DNA of 64,000 nucleotides from an uncultured Lachnospiraceae bacterium (GTDB taxonomy: Bacteria > Bacillota > Clostridia > Lachnospirales > Lachnospiraceae): positions 62,001 through 126,000 of the forward strand of contig CANRMA010000007.1 in the NCBI GenBank assembly GCA_947631625.1, in the 5' to 3' direction. The notes below the pieces were generated by a model that did no database searches, was not told the origin of the DNA, and was given only the letters and a program-made list of their open reading frames with translations. This document shows, piece after piece, positions 43,202-52,009 of this stretch. Both the position numbers and the translations under genes were made by a program. Positions within the stretch are counted from its first letter, which is position 1, and each line of letters begins with the position of its first letter.

Positions 43202-44644
43202 GTGAATTCCGATGAAAAGATAAAGAATAAGAAGACCGTCAGGTCAAAGCCCGCGATCGTTTTTTTCTGGCTTTGCATCTGGCAGGCGGCGGCGTTTCTT
43301 ACTGACAATGATATACTTCTTGTAGGGCCGCTGCAGGCTGCCTCAGAGCTTTTTGGGAATATGATAACGGCGGATTTCTGGAAGATAACGGCGTGTTCGG
43401 CGCTTAGGATAGGTTCAGGCTTTGTGGCGGCGTTTTTGACAGGACTTGCGGCGGGAAGCGCGGCTTACAGGAGCGATTTTATTCAGGCGTTTCTGGAACC
43501 GCTCATGGCGACGCTCAAGTCCATACCTGTTGTTTCATTTACGGTGCTTGCGCTCATATGGTTCGGCTCCGATATGCTGTCCTTTTGCATAAGCTTTCTT
43601 GTGGTGCTGCCCAACATTTACGTTAATACTCTGGAAGGTTTAAAAAGCGCGGACAAAAGTCTGTTGGAAGCCGCAGAAGTTCTGAATATCGGGAAAATAA
43701 ACAGATTTCTGTTCATATACAGACCGGCGCTCATGCCCTGCCTTATAAGCTGCCTGGAAATAGCGCTCGGGATGAGCATAAAGTCCGGAGTCGCGGCGGA
43801 AATTATTGGCCTGCCTGCTTTTTCGCTCGGAGAAAGATTATATATGTCCAAGATTTATCTGGACACCGCGGGAGTATTTTCATGGACATTTGTGATAATA
43901 CTGTTGGGGTATATCTTTGAAAAAGCGGTATTGTATCTTGTTAAACGCTTTGATGCGTGGAGACCATATCCGGTCGGCAGCATGAAAAAAGGTAAGAAGC
44001 GGAATGCGACAGGTTACAAAGACCGGGATATCGTACTTCACGGGGTATCCAAGTCATACGGCGGGGAAAAAGTTTTAAACGGTTTTTCGTATATATTTAA
44101 ACGAGGGGGGAGGTATTGCATAACCGCGCCCTCCGGGGCAGGGAAGACGACGCTTCTTAAGCTGCTTAACAATCTTGAAAGTCCGGACGAGGGAACTATG
44201 GAAGGACTTCCTTCGTATGCGGGCATGGTTTTTCAGGAAGACAGGCTTTTTGAGGAATATGACGCAATAAAAAATATTATGGCGGCGGCCCAAGCCCCTT
44301 ATGACGGCGATTTTTATAACAGCGCTTTATATGCCGCCGCGTATATAAGAGAAGAGGCGGCCCGTATCCTGCCGCCCGACTGTCTTGATAAACCCGTAAA
44401 AGAGCTGAGCGGCGGTATGAAAAGACGCTGCGCTCTGCTAAGGGCGGTGCTTTCGGACGCCGATGTGATAATAATGGACGAGCCTTTTAACGGTCTTGAC
44501 GAGCAAAACCGCCAAAAGGCCGCGGCTTATATATTGGAAAGGTTAAAAGGCAGGACGCTTATCATAACAAGCCACAGGGAGGACGATGCGAAAGCCGTTG
44601 ACGGGATCTGCATAAAACTTCCCCAAAACCTCAACAATTATTAA
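43202..44644 (+). CDS. Fused ABC permease-ATPase of the nitrate/sulfonate/taurine class
   Basis: A 480-residue protein joining two usually separate subunits. Residues 1-255 are a BPD-type permease with six spans and the EAA motif as LLEAAEVLNIGKINRFLFIYRPALMP (seen as LLEAAEVL plus KINRFLFIY). After a basic linker, residues about 275-480 form a short ATPase: Walker A APSGAGKTTLLKLL, signature LSGGMKRRCALLRA, Walker B VIIMDEPFNGLDE, and His in ITSHRED. Together with the lipoprotein it would import a small organic or sulfur compound. The GTG start has GAGGTG upstream. No frameshift scar is visible at the junction, so the fusion appears genuine. Confidence 0.88.
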   Translation: MNSDEKIKNKKTVRSKPAIVFFWLCIWQAAAFLTDNDILLVGPLQAASELFGNMITADFWKITACSALRIGSGFVAAFLTGLAAGSAAYRSDFIQAFLEPLMATLKSIPVVSFTVLALIWFGSDMLSFCISFLVVLPNIYVNTLEGLKSADKSLLEAAEVLNIGKINRFLFIYRPALMPCLISCLEIALGMSIKSGVAAEIIGLPAFSLGERLYMSKIYLDTAGVFSWTFVIILLGYIFEKAVLYLVKRFDAWRPYPVGSMKKGKKRNATGYKDRDIVLHGVSKSYGGEKVLNGFSYIFKRGGRYCITAPSGAGKTTLLKLLNNLESPDEGTMEGLPSYAGMVFQEDRLFEEYDAIKNIMAAAQAPYDGDFYNSALYAAAYIREEAARILPPDCLDKPVKELSGGMKRRCALLRAVLSDADVIIMDEPFNGLDEQNRQKAAAYILERLKGRTLIITSHREDDAKAVDGICIKLPQNLNNY

Positions 44645-44710
44645 AAAATTATTAAAAACATATGAAAAGCATTAGAAATTAAAGAAGTGCTGGTATTTTC
44701 CAAACTATTG

Positions 44711-44719
44711 TGTTATAAT
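44711..44719 (+). promoter_or_regulatory. Extended -10 promoter upstream of tig
   Basis: TGTTATAAT provides an extended -10 element (TGn followed by TATAAT), 87 bases before the ATG. No good -35 box is seen at the right distance. Confidence 0.45.
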
Positions 44720-44805
44720 TCATAAATGACTGTGACCGGAACCAATATATGGGATTTCCGATTATTATATATGTTGCAGCGGTATTTTAAGGAGGAAACC
44801 ATTCT

Positions 44806-46092
44806 ATGAGTATACAGGTGGAGAAATTAGAGAAGAATATGGCTAAGCTGACCATTGAGTCAGGCGCTGAGGAATTTGAGAAAGCGATAGAGACCGCTTA
44901 TCAGAAGCAGAAGAAAAAGATCAGTATCCCGGGCTTTAGAAAGGGCAAAGTTCCGCGTCAGATAATTGAGAAAATGTACGGAAAAGAAATTTTTTATGAA
45001 GATGCGGCAAATACCCTTATCCCGGACGCTTATGAAAAGGCTCTGGACGAATGTGAGGAAGAGATCGTATCGAGTCCTCAGATAGAAGTGACACAGATCG
45101 AAGCGGGCAAACCTTTTATATTTACCGCTACGGTCGCTTTAAAGCCGGAAGTCAAGCTTGGCAAATACAAAGGCGTCAAAGTGGATAAGGCCGATCTTGA
45201 AGTTACTGAGGATGAGATAAACGAGTTTATCGAGAGAGAAAGAGACAACAATGCCAGAAATATATCGGTTGAAGACAGACCTGTAAAAGACGGGGATATG
45301 ACCGTTATAGATTTTGAAGGTTTTGTTGACGGAACTGCGTTTGACGGCGGCAAAGGCGAGAACTATCCGCTGACCATAGGTTCGGGAGCTTTTATCCCGG
45401 GATTTGAAGAACAGCTTATCGGCGCCGAGATCGGTAAAGAAGTCGAAGTAAACGTTACTTTCCCCGAAGATTATCACGCAGATGATCTTAAGGGCAAAGC
45501 CGCTCTCTTTAAATGTACCGTTAAGGAGATAAAGGAAAAAGAACTTCCTGAGCTTGACGATGAGTTTGCAAGCGAGGTATCGGAATTTGATACATTAGCG
45601 GAATATAAGGAAGACGTTAAGAAAAACCTCGAAGAGAAGAAGAAAAAAGAAGCAGAGGACGCAAAAGAGGACGCTGTCATTGATGCTATAATAGAGGAAG
45701 CGCAGATGGACATCCCTGATGCAATGATAGAGACACAGCAGAAGCAGATGGTGGATGAGTTCGCGCAGAGGATCACCATGCAGGGCCTTTCAATGGAGCA
45801 GTATTTTCAATTTAGCGGAACAAGCTATGAGAAGATGGTGGAGCAGGTCAGGCCTCAGGCTGAGAAGCGGATCAAGTCCAGACTGGTATTGGAGGCTGTT
45901 GCAGCTGCGGAGAATATAGAAGTTACCGATGAAGATTACGATAAAGAGATAGAAGTCATGGCGGAAGCTTACCAGCTTGAACCGGACAAAGTCAAAGAAA
46001 TGCTTGGCGAAAAAGAGATCAAAAATATAAAGAAGGATCTTGCGGTAAGGAAAGCGGCGGAGTTCGTCGTTAAAAACGCCAAAGAGAAATAA
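44806..46092 (+). CDS. tig: Trigger factor
   Basis: A 428-residue ribosome-bound chaperone and peptidyl-prolyl isomerase. PGFRKGKVPRQIIEKMYG near residue 45 is the ribosome-docking loop. The FKBP-type domain spans about residues 150-245 (GDMTVIDFEGFVDGTAFDGG, IGSGAFIPGFEEQLIG). The C-terminal half is the helical chaperone cradle. It precedes clpP and clpX, the usual bacterial order. AAGGAGG lies upstream. The 152-bp gap to clpP is an A-rich AAAAACAAAAATA repeat with no terminator. Confidence 0.95.
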   Translation: MSIQVEKLEKNMAKLTIESGAEEFEKAIETAYQKQKKKISIPGFRKGKVPRQIIEKMYGKEIFYEDAANTLIPDAYEKALDECEEEIVSSPQIEVTQIEAGKPFIFTATVALKPEVKLGKYKGVKVDKADLEVTEDEINEFIERERDNNARNISVEDRPVKDGDMTVIDFEGFVDGTAFDGGKGENYPLTIGSGAFIPGFEEQLIGAEIGKEVEVNVTFPEDYHADDLKGKAALFKCTVKEIKEKELPELDDEFASEVSEFDTLAEYKEDVKKNLEEKKKKEAEDAKEDAVIDAIIEEAQMDIPDAMIETQQKQMVDEFAQRITMQGLSMEQYFQFSGTSYEKMVEQVRPQAEKRIKSRLVLEAVAAAENIEVTDEDYDKEIEVMAEAYQLEPDKVKEMLGEKEIKNIKKDLAVRKAAEFVVKNAKEK

Positions 46093-46099
46093 AGTCCCG

Positions 46100-46200
46100 A
46101 AAAATAAAAAAGAAATAAAAACAAAAAATAATAAAAACAAAAATATTAATAACAAAAATATTAAAAACAAAAGAGCAATAAACGCAAAAACGCAAATATA
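46100..46200 (+). repeat. A-rich simple repeat between tig and clpP
   Basis: AATAAAAACAAAAATATTA-type steps repeated for about 100 bp. It has no stem-loop potential and no apparent coding capacity. Confidence 0.7.
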
Positions 46201-46244
46201 TAAACGGTAAATGTGCATATAAATATTGAAACGGAGGGATCATT

Positions 46245-46853
46245 ATGCCATTAGTACCTTATGTCATTGAGCAGACCTCTAAAGGCGAGCGCTCTTATGA
46301 TATCTATTCTAGACTTTTAAAGGAAAGGATCATTTTCCTTGGAGAAGAGGTGAATGAGACGACGGCAAGCCTTGTGGTTGCCCAGATGCTGTTCCTTGAG
46401 TCTGAAGATCCTGAAAAAGACATACACTTATATATTAACAGCCCGGGTGGTTCCGTAACTGCGGGTATGGCGATTTATGATACCATGCAGTTCATAAAAT
46501 GCGACGTATCTACCGTATGTATCGGCATGGCAGCCAGTATGGGCGCTTTTCTGCTTGCGGGCGGAGCCAAAGGAAAGAGAATGGCGCTTCCCAACGCAGA
46601 GATAATGATACATCAGCCGCTTGGCGGGGCTCAGGGGCAGGCGACAGAGATCGAGATCGCAGCCAAACACATTTTGTATACTAAGGAGAAGCTTAACAGG
46701 ATACTGGCCGAGAATACCGGGCAGGATTATGAGGTTATAGCAGCAGATACAGAGCGTGACAATTGGAAATCCGCAAAGGAGGCCCTGGCATACGGTCTGA
46801 TAGACCGGGTAATAACCAATCATGCTGAAGCTGCTGAGACTGCTGAGAAATAG
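46245..46853 (+). CDS. clpP: ATP-dependent Clp protease proteolytic subunit
   Basis: A 202-residue serine protease subunit that forms the two-ring barrel used by ClpX and ClpC. The catalytic triad is Ser 98 in GMAASMGAF, His 123 in MIHQPLGG and Asp 172 in [22 protein letters not shown] forms the oxyanion region. ACGGAGGG precedes the ATG. It is 26 bases from clpX and very likely shares its transcript. Confidence 0.96.
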   Translation: MPLVPYVIEQTSKGERSYDIYSRLLKERIIFLGEEVNETTASLVVAQMLFLESEDPEKDIHLYINSPGGSVTAGMAIYDTMQFIKCDVSTVCIGMAASMGAFLLAGGAKGKRMALPNAEIMIHQPLGGAQGQATEIEIAAKHILYTKEKLNRILAENTGQDYEVIAADTERDNWKSAKEALAYGLIDRVITNHAEAAETAEK

Positions 46854-46879
46854 AATGTGAATAAAAAGAAAGGCATGGT

Positions 46880-48145
46880 TTGATCGAAATGGCAGGAAGA
46901 TCTGACGATAAGGTAAGATGTTCTTTTTGTAATAAAGCCCAGGATCAGGTTAAGAAGATGATCGCCGGTCCCGGCAATGTATATATATGTGATGAATGCG
47001 TGGATATCTGCGCAGATATCATTGAAGAAGAATTTGAGGAAGAAAACGATACCGGTGAGGAGATGGAGATAAATCTTCTTAAACCGGCCGAGATCAAGAA
47101 ATTTCTTGACGATTATGTGATCGGTCAGGAAGAGGCGAAGAAGGTACTGGCGGTTTCGGTATACAATCATTATAAGAGAGTTACTGCTTTGGCAGATGAC
47201 GACGATGTTGAACTTCAAAAGAGCAATATAATCATGATAGGGCCTACCGGCTCGGGTAAAACTTATCTTGCGCAGACACTGGCGAAGATAATCAACGTAC
47301 CGTTTGCGATCGCAGACGCCACTACGCTTACCGAAGCAGGTTATGTAGGCGAAGATGTTGAGAATATTCTTTTAAAGCTTATTCAGGCGGCGGACTATGA
47401 CATTGAACGCGCGCAATATGGGATCATTTATATAGATGAAATAGATAAGATCACGAAAAAGAGCGAGAATGTCTCAATTACGCGGGATGTTTCGGGAGAG
47501 GGCGTACAACAGGCTCTGCTTAAGATAATCGAGGGTACCGTAGCAAGCGTTCCTCCACAGGGAGGAAGGAAACATCCTCATCAGGAGCTTCTGCAGATCG
47601 ATACTACCAATATCCTTTTTATATGCGGAGGAGCTTTCGACGGTCTGGAAAAGATCGTGGAAGAGAGACTTAACAGGAATTCGATAGGCTTCAATGCCCA
47701 GATAGTTGAGAAGAGCAGTAAAGATTTAAGCGCCATACTTAAGGAAACGGCGCCGCAGGATCTGATGAAGTTTGGGCTTATCCCTGAATTTATCGGAAGG
47801 GTTCCCATAACCGTAACTTTGGAAGGACTTGATAAAGAAGCGCTTGTCAGAATATTAAAAGAGCCCAGAAATGCGCTTATCAAGCAGTACAAGAAGCTGT
47901 TTGAGTTTGATGAGGTCAAGCTCAGCGTTGACGACGAGGCGGTCAATGCCATTGCCCAACAGGCTTATGAGAGAAAGACCGGGGCAAGAGGACTGCGTTC
48001 CATCATGGAAAAAGTCATGATGGATATAATGTACGAAATTCCGTCAGATGATAATATATCGGAATGTATACTTACCAAAGAGGCTGTGGAGGGAAAGAGC
48101 GCTCCTATTGTAAATTACAGGGAAAAACTGCTGCAGGCGGAATAA
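46880..48145 (+). CDS. clpX: ATP-dependent Clp protease ATP-binding subunit ClpX
   Basis: A 421-residue AAA+ unfoldase feeding ClpP. The N-terminal zinc domain has CSFC and CDEC pairs. Walker A is [15 protein letters not shown], Walker [11 protein letters not shown], and the sensor and arginine regions include [36 protein letters not shown] ends the C-terminal domain. A TTG at 46880 is placed six bases from AAAGG, while the ATG at 46889 is about 15 bases away, so I favour TTG. In many Firmicutes lon follows clpX, but here ysxC comes directly after a terminator. Confidence 0.94.
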   Translation: MIEMAGRSDDKVRCSFCNKAQDQVKKMIAGPGNVYICDECVDICADIIEEEFEEENDTGEEMEINLLKPAEIKKFLDDYVIGQEEAKKVLAVSVYNHYKRVTALADDDDVELQKSNIIMIGPTGSGKTYLAQTLAKIINVPFAIADATTLTEAGYVGEDVENILLKLIQAADYDIERAQYGIIYIDEIDKITKKSENVSITRDVSGEGVQQALLKIIEGTVASVPPQGGRKHPHQELLQIDTTNILFICGGAFDGLEKIVEERLNRNSIGFNAQIVEKSSKDLSAILKETAPQDLMKFGLIPEFIGRVPITVTLEGLDKEALVRILKEPRNALIKQYKKLFEFDEVKLSVDDEAVNAIAQQAYERKTGARGLRSIMEKVMMDIMYEIPSDDNISECILTKEAVEGKSAPIVNYREKLLQAE

Positions 48146-48207
48146 CGGGACTATAAATGTAAACACGGGCTGCCGCATTTTGCAGGCTGCCCTTATGTTA
48201 AGAAAAA

Positions 48208-48234
48208 CGTCGCCGGAGATACGGCGGCGTTTTC
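48208..48234 (+). terminator. Intrinsic terminator after clpX
   Basis: CGTCGCCG pairs with CGGCGGCG (one G-U) around GAGATA, followed by TTTT. Confidence 0.7.
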
Positions 48235-48251
48235 GGTATCTCGGAAAAACG

Positions 48252-48308
48252 CCGTGAAGTGATAAAACGGCCGTGAAGTGATAAAACATTCGTGAAGTGA
48301 TAAAACAT
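48252..48308 (+). repeat. 19-bp tandem repeat upstream of ysxC
   Basis: CCGTGAAGTGATAAAACGG and two variants stand head to tail (48252-48270, 48271-48289, 48290-48308). They lie between the clpX terminator and the ysxC start and may contain the promoter region. Confidence 0.85.
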
Positions 48309-48356
48309 CCGGGGAATTTCGGGCCGGGCACGGGAAAGGAATGAAGTGGTGGCAAA

Positions 48357-48947
48357 ATGGTGATAAAGAGCGTAAATCTCGAGAAGGTCTGCGGTATTAC
48401 GAGTAAAATACCCGATAATAAGCTTATGGAGATTGCATTTGCAGGCAAGAGTAATGTTGGTAAGTCTTCCCTGATCAACGGACTTATGAATCGTAAATCA
48501 CTGGCCAGAACCGGTTCAAAACCCGGCAAAACACAGACGATCAACTATTATAATATAAATGAAGAGTTATATTTCGTAGACCTGCCGGGCTATGGTTATG
48601 CGACGGCCGGTTTGGAAGTAAGAGCCAAGTGGGGCAAGCTTATAGAGGATTATCTGTATCAGTCAAAGATGCTCAAGGCAGTCTTTCTTCTGATAGATAT
48701 AAGACATGCGCCTTCGGAAAACGACCGTATCATGTACGACTGGATAGTGAAGAGGGGACACAAGCCGGTCATAATCGCGACCAAACTGGATAAGATCAAG
48801 AAAAGTCAGATAAATAAGCAGATACGGCTTATTTGTGACACGCTTGTCGTTGAAAATGACACTATTGTCATTCCTTATTCGGCCCTTACCAAGCAGGGAC
48901 GCGACGATATTTATGAACTTATAGACGCCCTGAAAGAGCAGCAGTAA
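48357..48947 (+). CDS. ysxC: Ribosome biogenesis GTP-binding protein YsxC/EngB
   Basis: A 196-residue GTPase needed for late assembly of the large ribosomal subunit. G1 is AGKSNVGKSSLINGL, G2 GKTQTINYY, G3 DLPGYGYA, and G4 TKLDK, with SALTKQG as G5. Length and motif spacing match the family. Its position after clpX is common in Firmicutes. GGAAAGGA lies upstream of the ATG. The AI-2E type permease follows after 14 bases and is probably cotranscribed. Confidence 0.94.
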   Translation: MVIKSVNLEKVCGITSKIPDNKLMEIAFAGKSNVGKSSLINGLMNRKSLARTGSKPGKTQTINYYNINEELYFVDLPGYGYATAGLEVRAKWGKLIEDYLYQSKMLKAVFLLIDIRHAPSENDRIMYDWIVKRGHKPVIIATKLDKIKKSQINKQIRLICDTLVVENDTIVIPYSALTKQGRDDIYELIDALKEQQ

Positions 48948-48961
48948 GAGGGAGAAGTATT

Positions 48962-50089
48962 ATGGAAAACAACAGATTGATATATGTAAAAGCCATACTC
49001 AATATATTGACTGCATTGGTCACTCTGATATTGTGCATATTTTTGCTGCCAAGAGTCATAATATTTTTTATGCCTTTTATAATCGGCTGGCTCATTTCGC
49101 TTATAGCCTCGCCGCTTGTAAGGCTGCTTGAAGAGAAGCTTAAAATAAAAAGAAAGGCGGTTTCTGCGTTTGTTATAATAGCGGTTCTGGCTATCGTGAT
49201 CCTTTTGGTATATATCGTGGGCGCGAAGCTTGTGCATGAGGCGGTTGACTTTGCGGGCAAACTCCCGGATCTGTGGCAGAATCTTGAGAGTGAACTTGAC
49301 GGAGTCGGCGAGAATATGAGCGGTCTGTATACAAAACTGCCCCTGAGTGTGCAGGAGCGGCTTATGAATATAGGGAATCAGCTTGAAGATTATTTTTCCA
49401 ATATCATAGAGAGTATAGGAACTCCGACTTTTACGGCAGTGGGGAATTTTGCCAAGCAGCTTCCGGATATTTTTATGGCTGTGATCATGACGCTGCTGTC
49501 TTCATACTTTTTTGTGGCGGATAAGGCTTATATTTCACGGTTTTCACAAAAATATATGCCGGAATCGCTCTCTTACCGGATAAATCTTATACGAAAAAGT
49601 TTCAGGAATGCGATTGGGGGTTATTTTAAGGCTCAGTTCAAGATAGAAATGTGGATATATATCATACTGTTTGCAGGTCTTATGATACTGGGGATAGACT
49701 ACGCATTTCTGATAGCCTTTGGCATTGCGGTCATAGACCTTTTGCCTGTATTCGGATCGGGGACGGTGATGCTGCCGTGGGCCGTGATAGAGATAATCGG
49801 AGGAAGGTACAAAAGGGCCGTGGGTCTGCTGATAATCTGGTGTATAGGCCAGATAGTGCGCCAGGTAATACAGCCTAAGATAGTCGGGGATTCCATCGGT
49901 TTTGAACCGATACCTTCGATAATCCTGTTATATATAGGATACAGGGCCGCGGGAGTCATAGGTCTTATCCTTGTGCTGCCTATAGCGATAATAATCGTAA
50001 ATCTCTATGAAGAGGGAGTTTTTGCAACGACCAAAAAGAGCGTGGAAATTTTAATTGAAGGTTTTAACAATTTCCGACGGTTGGATTAG
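48962..50089 (+). CDS. AI-2E family transporter
   Basis: A 375-residue membrane protein with about eight spans and a soluble segment near residues 85-145. FIIGWLISLIASPLVRLLE and the later IDLLPVFGSGTVMLPWAVIE and PKIVGDSIGFEPIPSIILLYIG match the AI-2E/UPF0118 family. Members include YtvI-like sporulation proteins and Na+/H+ or signal exporters. The exact cargo is unknown, and the family name does not prove autoinducer export. GAGGGAGAA precedes the ATG. Confidence 0.88.
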   Translation: MENNRLIYVKAILNILTALVTLILCIFLLPRVIIFFMPFIIGWLISLIASPLVRLLEEKLKIKRKAVSAFVIIAVLAIVILLVYIVGAKLVHEAVDFAGKLPDLWQNLESELDGVGENMSGLYTKLPLSVQERLMNIGNQLEDYFSNIIESIGTPTFTAVGNFAKQLPDIFMAVIMTLLSSYFFVADKAYISRFSQKYMPESLSYRINLIRKSFRNAIGGYFKAQFKIEMWIYIILFAGLMILGIDYAFLIAFGIAVIDLLPVFGSGTVMLPWAVIEIIGGRYKRAVGLLIIWCIGQIVRQVIQPKIVGDSIGFEPIPSIILLYIGYRAAGVIGLILVLPIAIIIVNLYEEGVFATTKKSVEILIEGFNNFRRLD

Positions 50090-50130
50090 TATATATATAT
50101 TAAGCAGAAACTGCGCGATAGGAGATTAAA

Positions 50131-50619
50131 GTGCAAAAACGTATTAAGCTTATTTTTATTCTTTATATTATCGTTCTTATAAAACTTATTGTTTTCAAAT
50201 ATCCGTACGGACAGCTTATGGATATAGCGCATTCGTGGCGCTCGGATGTGATCCTTGAGGGACTTGCAAGCGCCAACTTTACGCCGTTTAAGACTATCAG
50301 GATGTATATAGATTATGCCGACAGACTTAACAGTTTTGAAAATCTGGCGGGAAATGTGCTTGCGTTTATTCCCTTTGGCATGCTGCTGCCCCTTCTTAAT
50401 TCCAAAAATGCATTAAATCCCAATCTTAAGACTTTGGGCTGCGTGTTTTTAAATGCGTTCGCATTTGTGTCGGGAATAGAACTTTTTCAGCTTTTCAGCG
50501 CATTCGGGGCCTTTGACGTGGATGACATAATACTCAATTGCCTTGGCGCGTGTATAGGCTTTGCGGTATATGCGGTCTATATGGACTGCAGGCCGGTCTG
50601 CTCCTCGGAAACCGATTAA
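50131..50619 (+). CDS. VanZ family membrane protein
   Basis: A 162-residue membrane protein with four to five spans. NFTPFKTIRMY near residue 50, NLAGNVLAFIPFGMLLPLL, and GIELFQLFSAFGAFDVDDIILNCLGACIGF form the VanZ-like pattern. VanZ gives low-level teicoplanin tolerance in the vanA cluster, but most homologues have no known role, and no van genes lie here. The GTG start has AGGAG upstream. Confidence 0.87.
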   Translation: MQKRIKLIFILYIIVLIKLIVFKYPYGQLMDIAHSWRSDVILEGLASANFTPFKTIRMYIDYADRLNSFENLAGNVLAFIPFGMLLPLLNSKNALNPNLKTLGCVFLNAFAFVSGIELFQLFSAFGAFDVDDIILNCLGACIGFAVYAVYMDCRPVCSSETD

Positions 50620-50693
50620 ATTCCGACACAGGGCGGAAGAGGAATTTCTGTTTAAAACAGAGTGGAATTTGCGTGGAATTTGCGCTACGGTTA

Positions 50694-50722
50694 TTGACAA
50701 TTGTGGTATAAAGGTGTTATTT
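50694..50722 (+). promoter_or_regulatory. Candidate promoter of the chemosensory cluster
   Basis: Perfect TTGACA at 50694-50699 and TTATTT at 50717-50722 with 17-base spacing. The -10 box is weak. A short MITE remnant lies between it and the first gene. Confidence 0.35.
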
Positions 50723-50758
50723 TATTAGTGGTGTGTTAGCATTTTTATTTTCAATATT

Positions 50759-50819
50759 CAGGCAATTGCGAAGTTTATTGTCGGGACATGGAATTTAGTC
50801 AGGGCTTCACAATTACCTG
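50759..50819. mobile_element. Short MITE-family remnant (61 bp)
   Basis: CAGGCAATTGCGAAG and CTTCACAATTACCTG are the terminal repeats of the family with only about 30 bases between them. No clear target duplication remains. It is probably an internal-deletion derivative. Confidence 0.7.
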
Positions 50820-50847
50820 TTTAATACTAAATAGTGGGGAGTATAGT

Positions 50848-51939
50848 ATGAAGACGGATATTCAGAAGATACTGATTGTTGATGACGAAGAGGTAAACAG
50901 AGAAATTCTCAAAGAAATGTTTAGCGAAGGAGAATATAAACTGACTGAAGCGGTCAATGGACAGGAAGCAGTTGACATACTTGAGAAGGATAATGACATA
51001 GACCTTCTGTTATTGGACATTGTAATGCCCGTCATGAACGGTTTCGGCGTACTTGATTACATGCATAAGCATGATCTGCTCGAGGAGATACCTGTCATAC
51101 TCATCACCAGTGAGGATGCGTTAGACAGTGAAGATCAGGCATATTCATACGGAGTTGCCGATGTCATACATAAACCGTTTTATCCCCATATTGTTAAAAG
51201 AAGAAGCAAGAATATCATAGAGCTTTATCAGAATAAGCGCGATATGAAGAAGCGTCTTAAAGAGCAGGAAGAAGAGCTTATTGCCAAGGATAAGAAGATC
51301 CGCGAGAACAATGAGTTCATGATAGAGATGCTCAGCTCCGTTGTTGAGGCGAGAAGCGCCGAGACCGGAGAACATACAAGGCGTATAAAGTATTTTACGA
51401 GAATAATACTCAGATATCTCATGAAATACTTCCCTAAGTATGGGATCACTCAGGAGAATATCATTGAAATAGCGAGAGCTTCGACTCTGCATGATATAGG
51501 TAAGATAGGTGTTCCGGATGCGATACTGTTAAAACCGGGCAAACTTACCACGGAAGAATTTGAGGTTATGAAGTCACATACGACGATAGGCTGCGAGATC
51601 CTTGAAAGAAGTTATAAGGACAAATCAACGGAGTTTTATCGTTATGCATACGATATCTGCCGATATCATCACGAGAGGTGGGACGGCAGAGGATATCCGG
51701 ATCACCTTAAAGGAGAAGATATACCTATATATACGCAGGCGGTTGCGATCGCAGATGTATATGATGCGCTTGTGAGCCCCAGAGTATATAAGAGCGCGTA
51801 TGCAAACAATGTGGCGTATGATATGATAATAAACGGCGAGTGCGGTCAGTTTGCTCCTGATGTTCTGGAGTGTTTTAAACTTGCCAAACAGGATTTTTTC
51901 AATATCATAGAAGTGATTAATATGTTTGATTTTACATGA
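50848..51939 (+). CDS. Response regulator with intact HD-GYP domain
   Basis: A 363-residue regulator. The receiver has Asp 57 in LLLDIVMPVMNG and KPF. After a coiled linker (about 135-165) the HD-GYP domain carries every catalytic motif: AETGEHTRRI, LHDIGKIGVP with His 215 and Asp 216, HTTIG, RYHHERWDGRGYP, and IADVYDALVSPRVYK. Such proteins hydrolyse cyclic di-GMP or related dinucleotides. It is the only regulator of the three in this window with an intact site. I start at ATG 50848, because the 20 upstream codons fall on the MITE remnant. A terminator follows the stop. Confidence 0.9.
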   Translation: MKTDIQKILIVDDEEVNREILKEMFSEGEYKLTEAVNGQEAVDILEKDNDIDLLLLDIVMPVMNGFGVLDYMHKHDLLEEIPVILITSEDALDSEDQAYSYGVADVIHKPFYPHIVKRRSKNIIELYQNKRDMKKRLKEQEEELIAKDKKIRENNEFMIEMLSSVVEARSAETGEHTRRIKYFTRIILRYLMKYFPKYGITQENIIEIARASTLHDIGKIGVPDAILLKPGKLTTEEFEVMKSHTTIGCEILERSYKDKSTEFYRYAYDICRYHHERWDGRGYPDHLKGEDIPIYTQAVAIADVYDALVSPRVYKSAYANNVAYDMIINGECGQFAPDVLECFKLAKQDFFNIIEVINMFDFT

Positions 51940-51951
51940 TAGTTTACATAC

Positions 51952-51988
51952 AGGCAGTAAAGGGACGTAAAGTTTTTTGCTGCCTTTT
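51952..51988 (+). terminator. Terminator after the HD-GYP regulator gene
   Basis: AGGCAGTAAA pairs with TTTGCTGCCT (one G-U), followed by TTTG. The tail is short, so read-through into the kinase gene is possible. Confidence 0.6.
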
Positions 51989-52009
51989 GTATTGTATGGG
52001 GGTGGGAAT

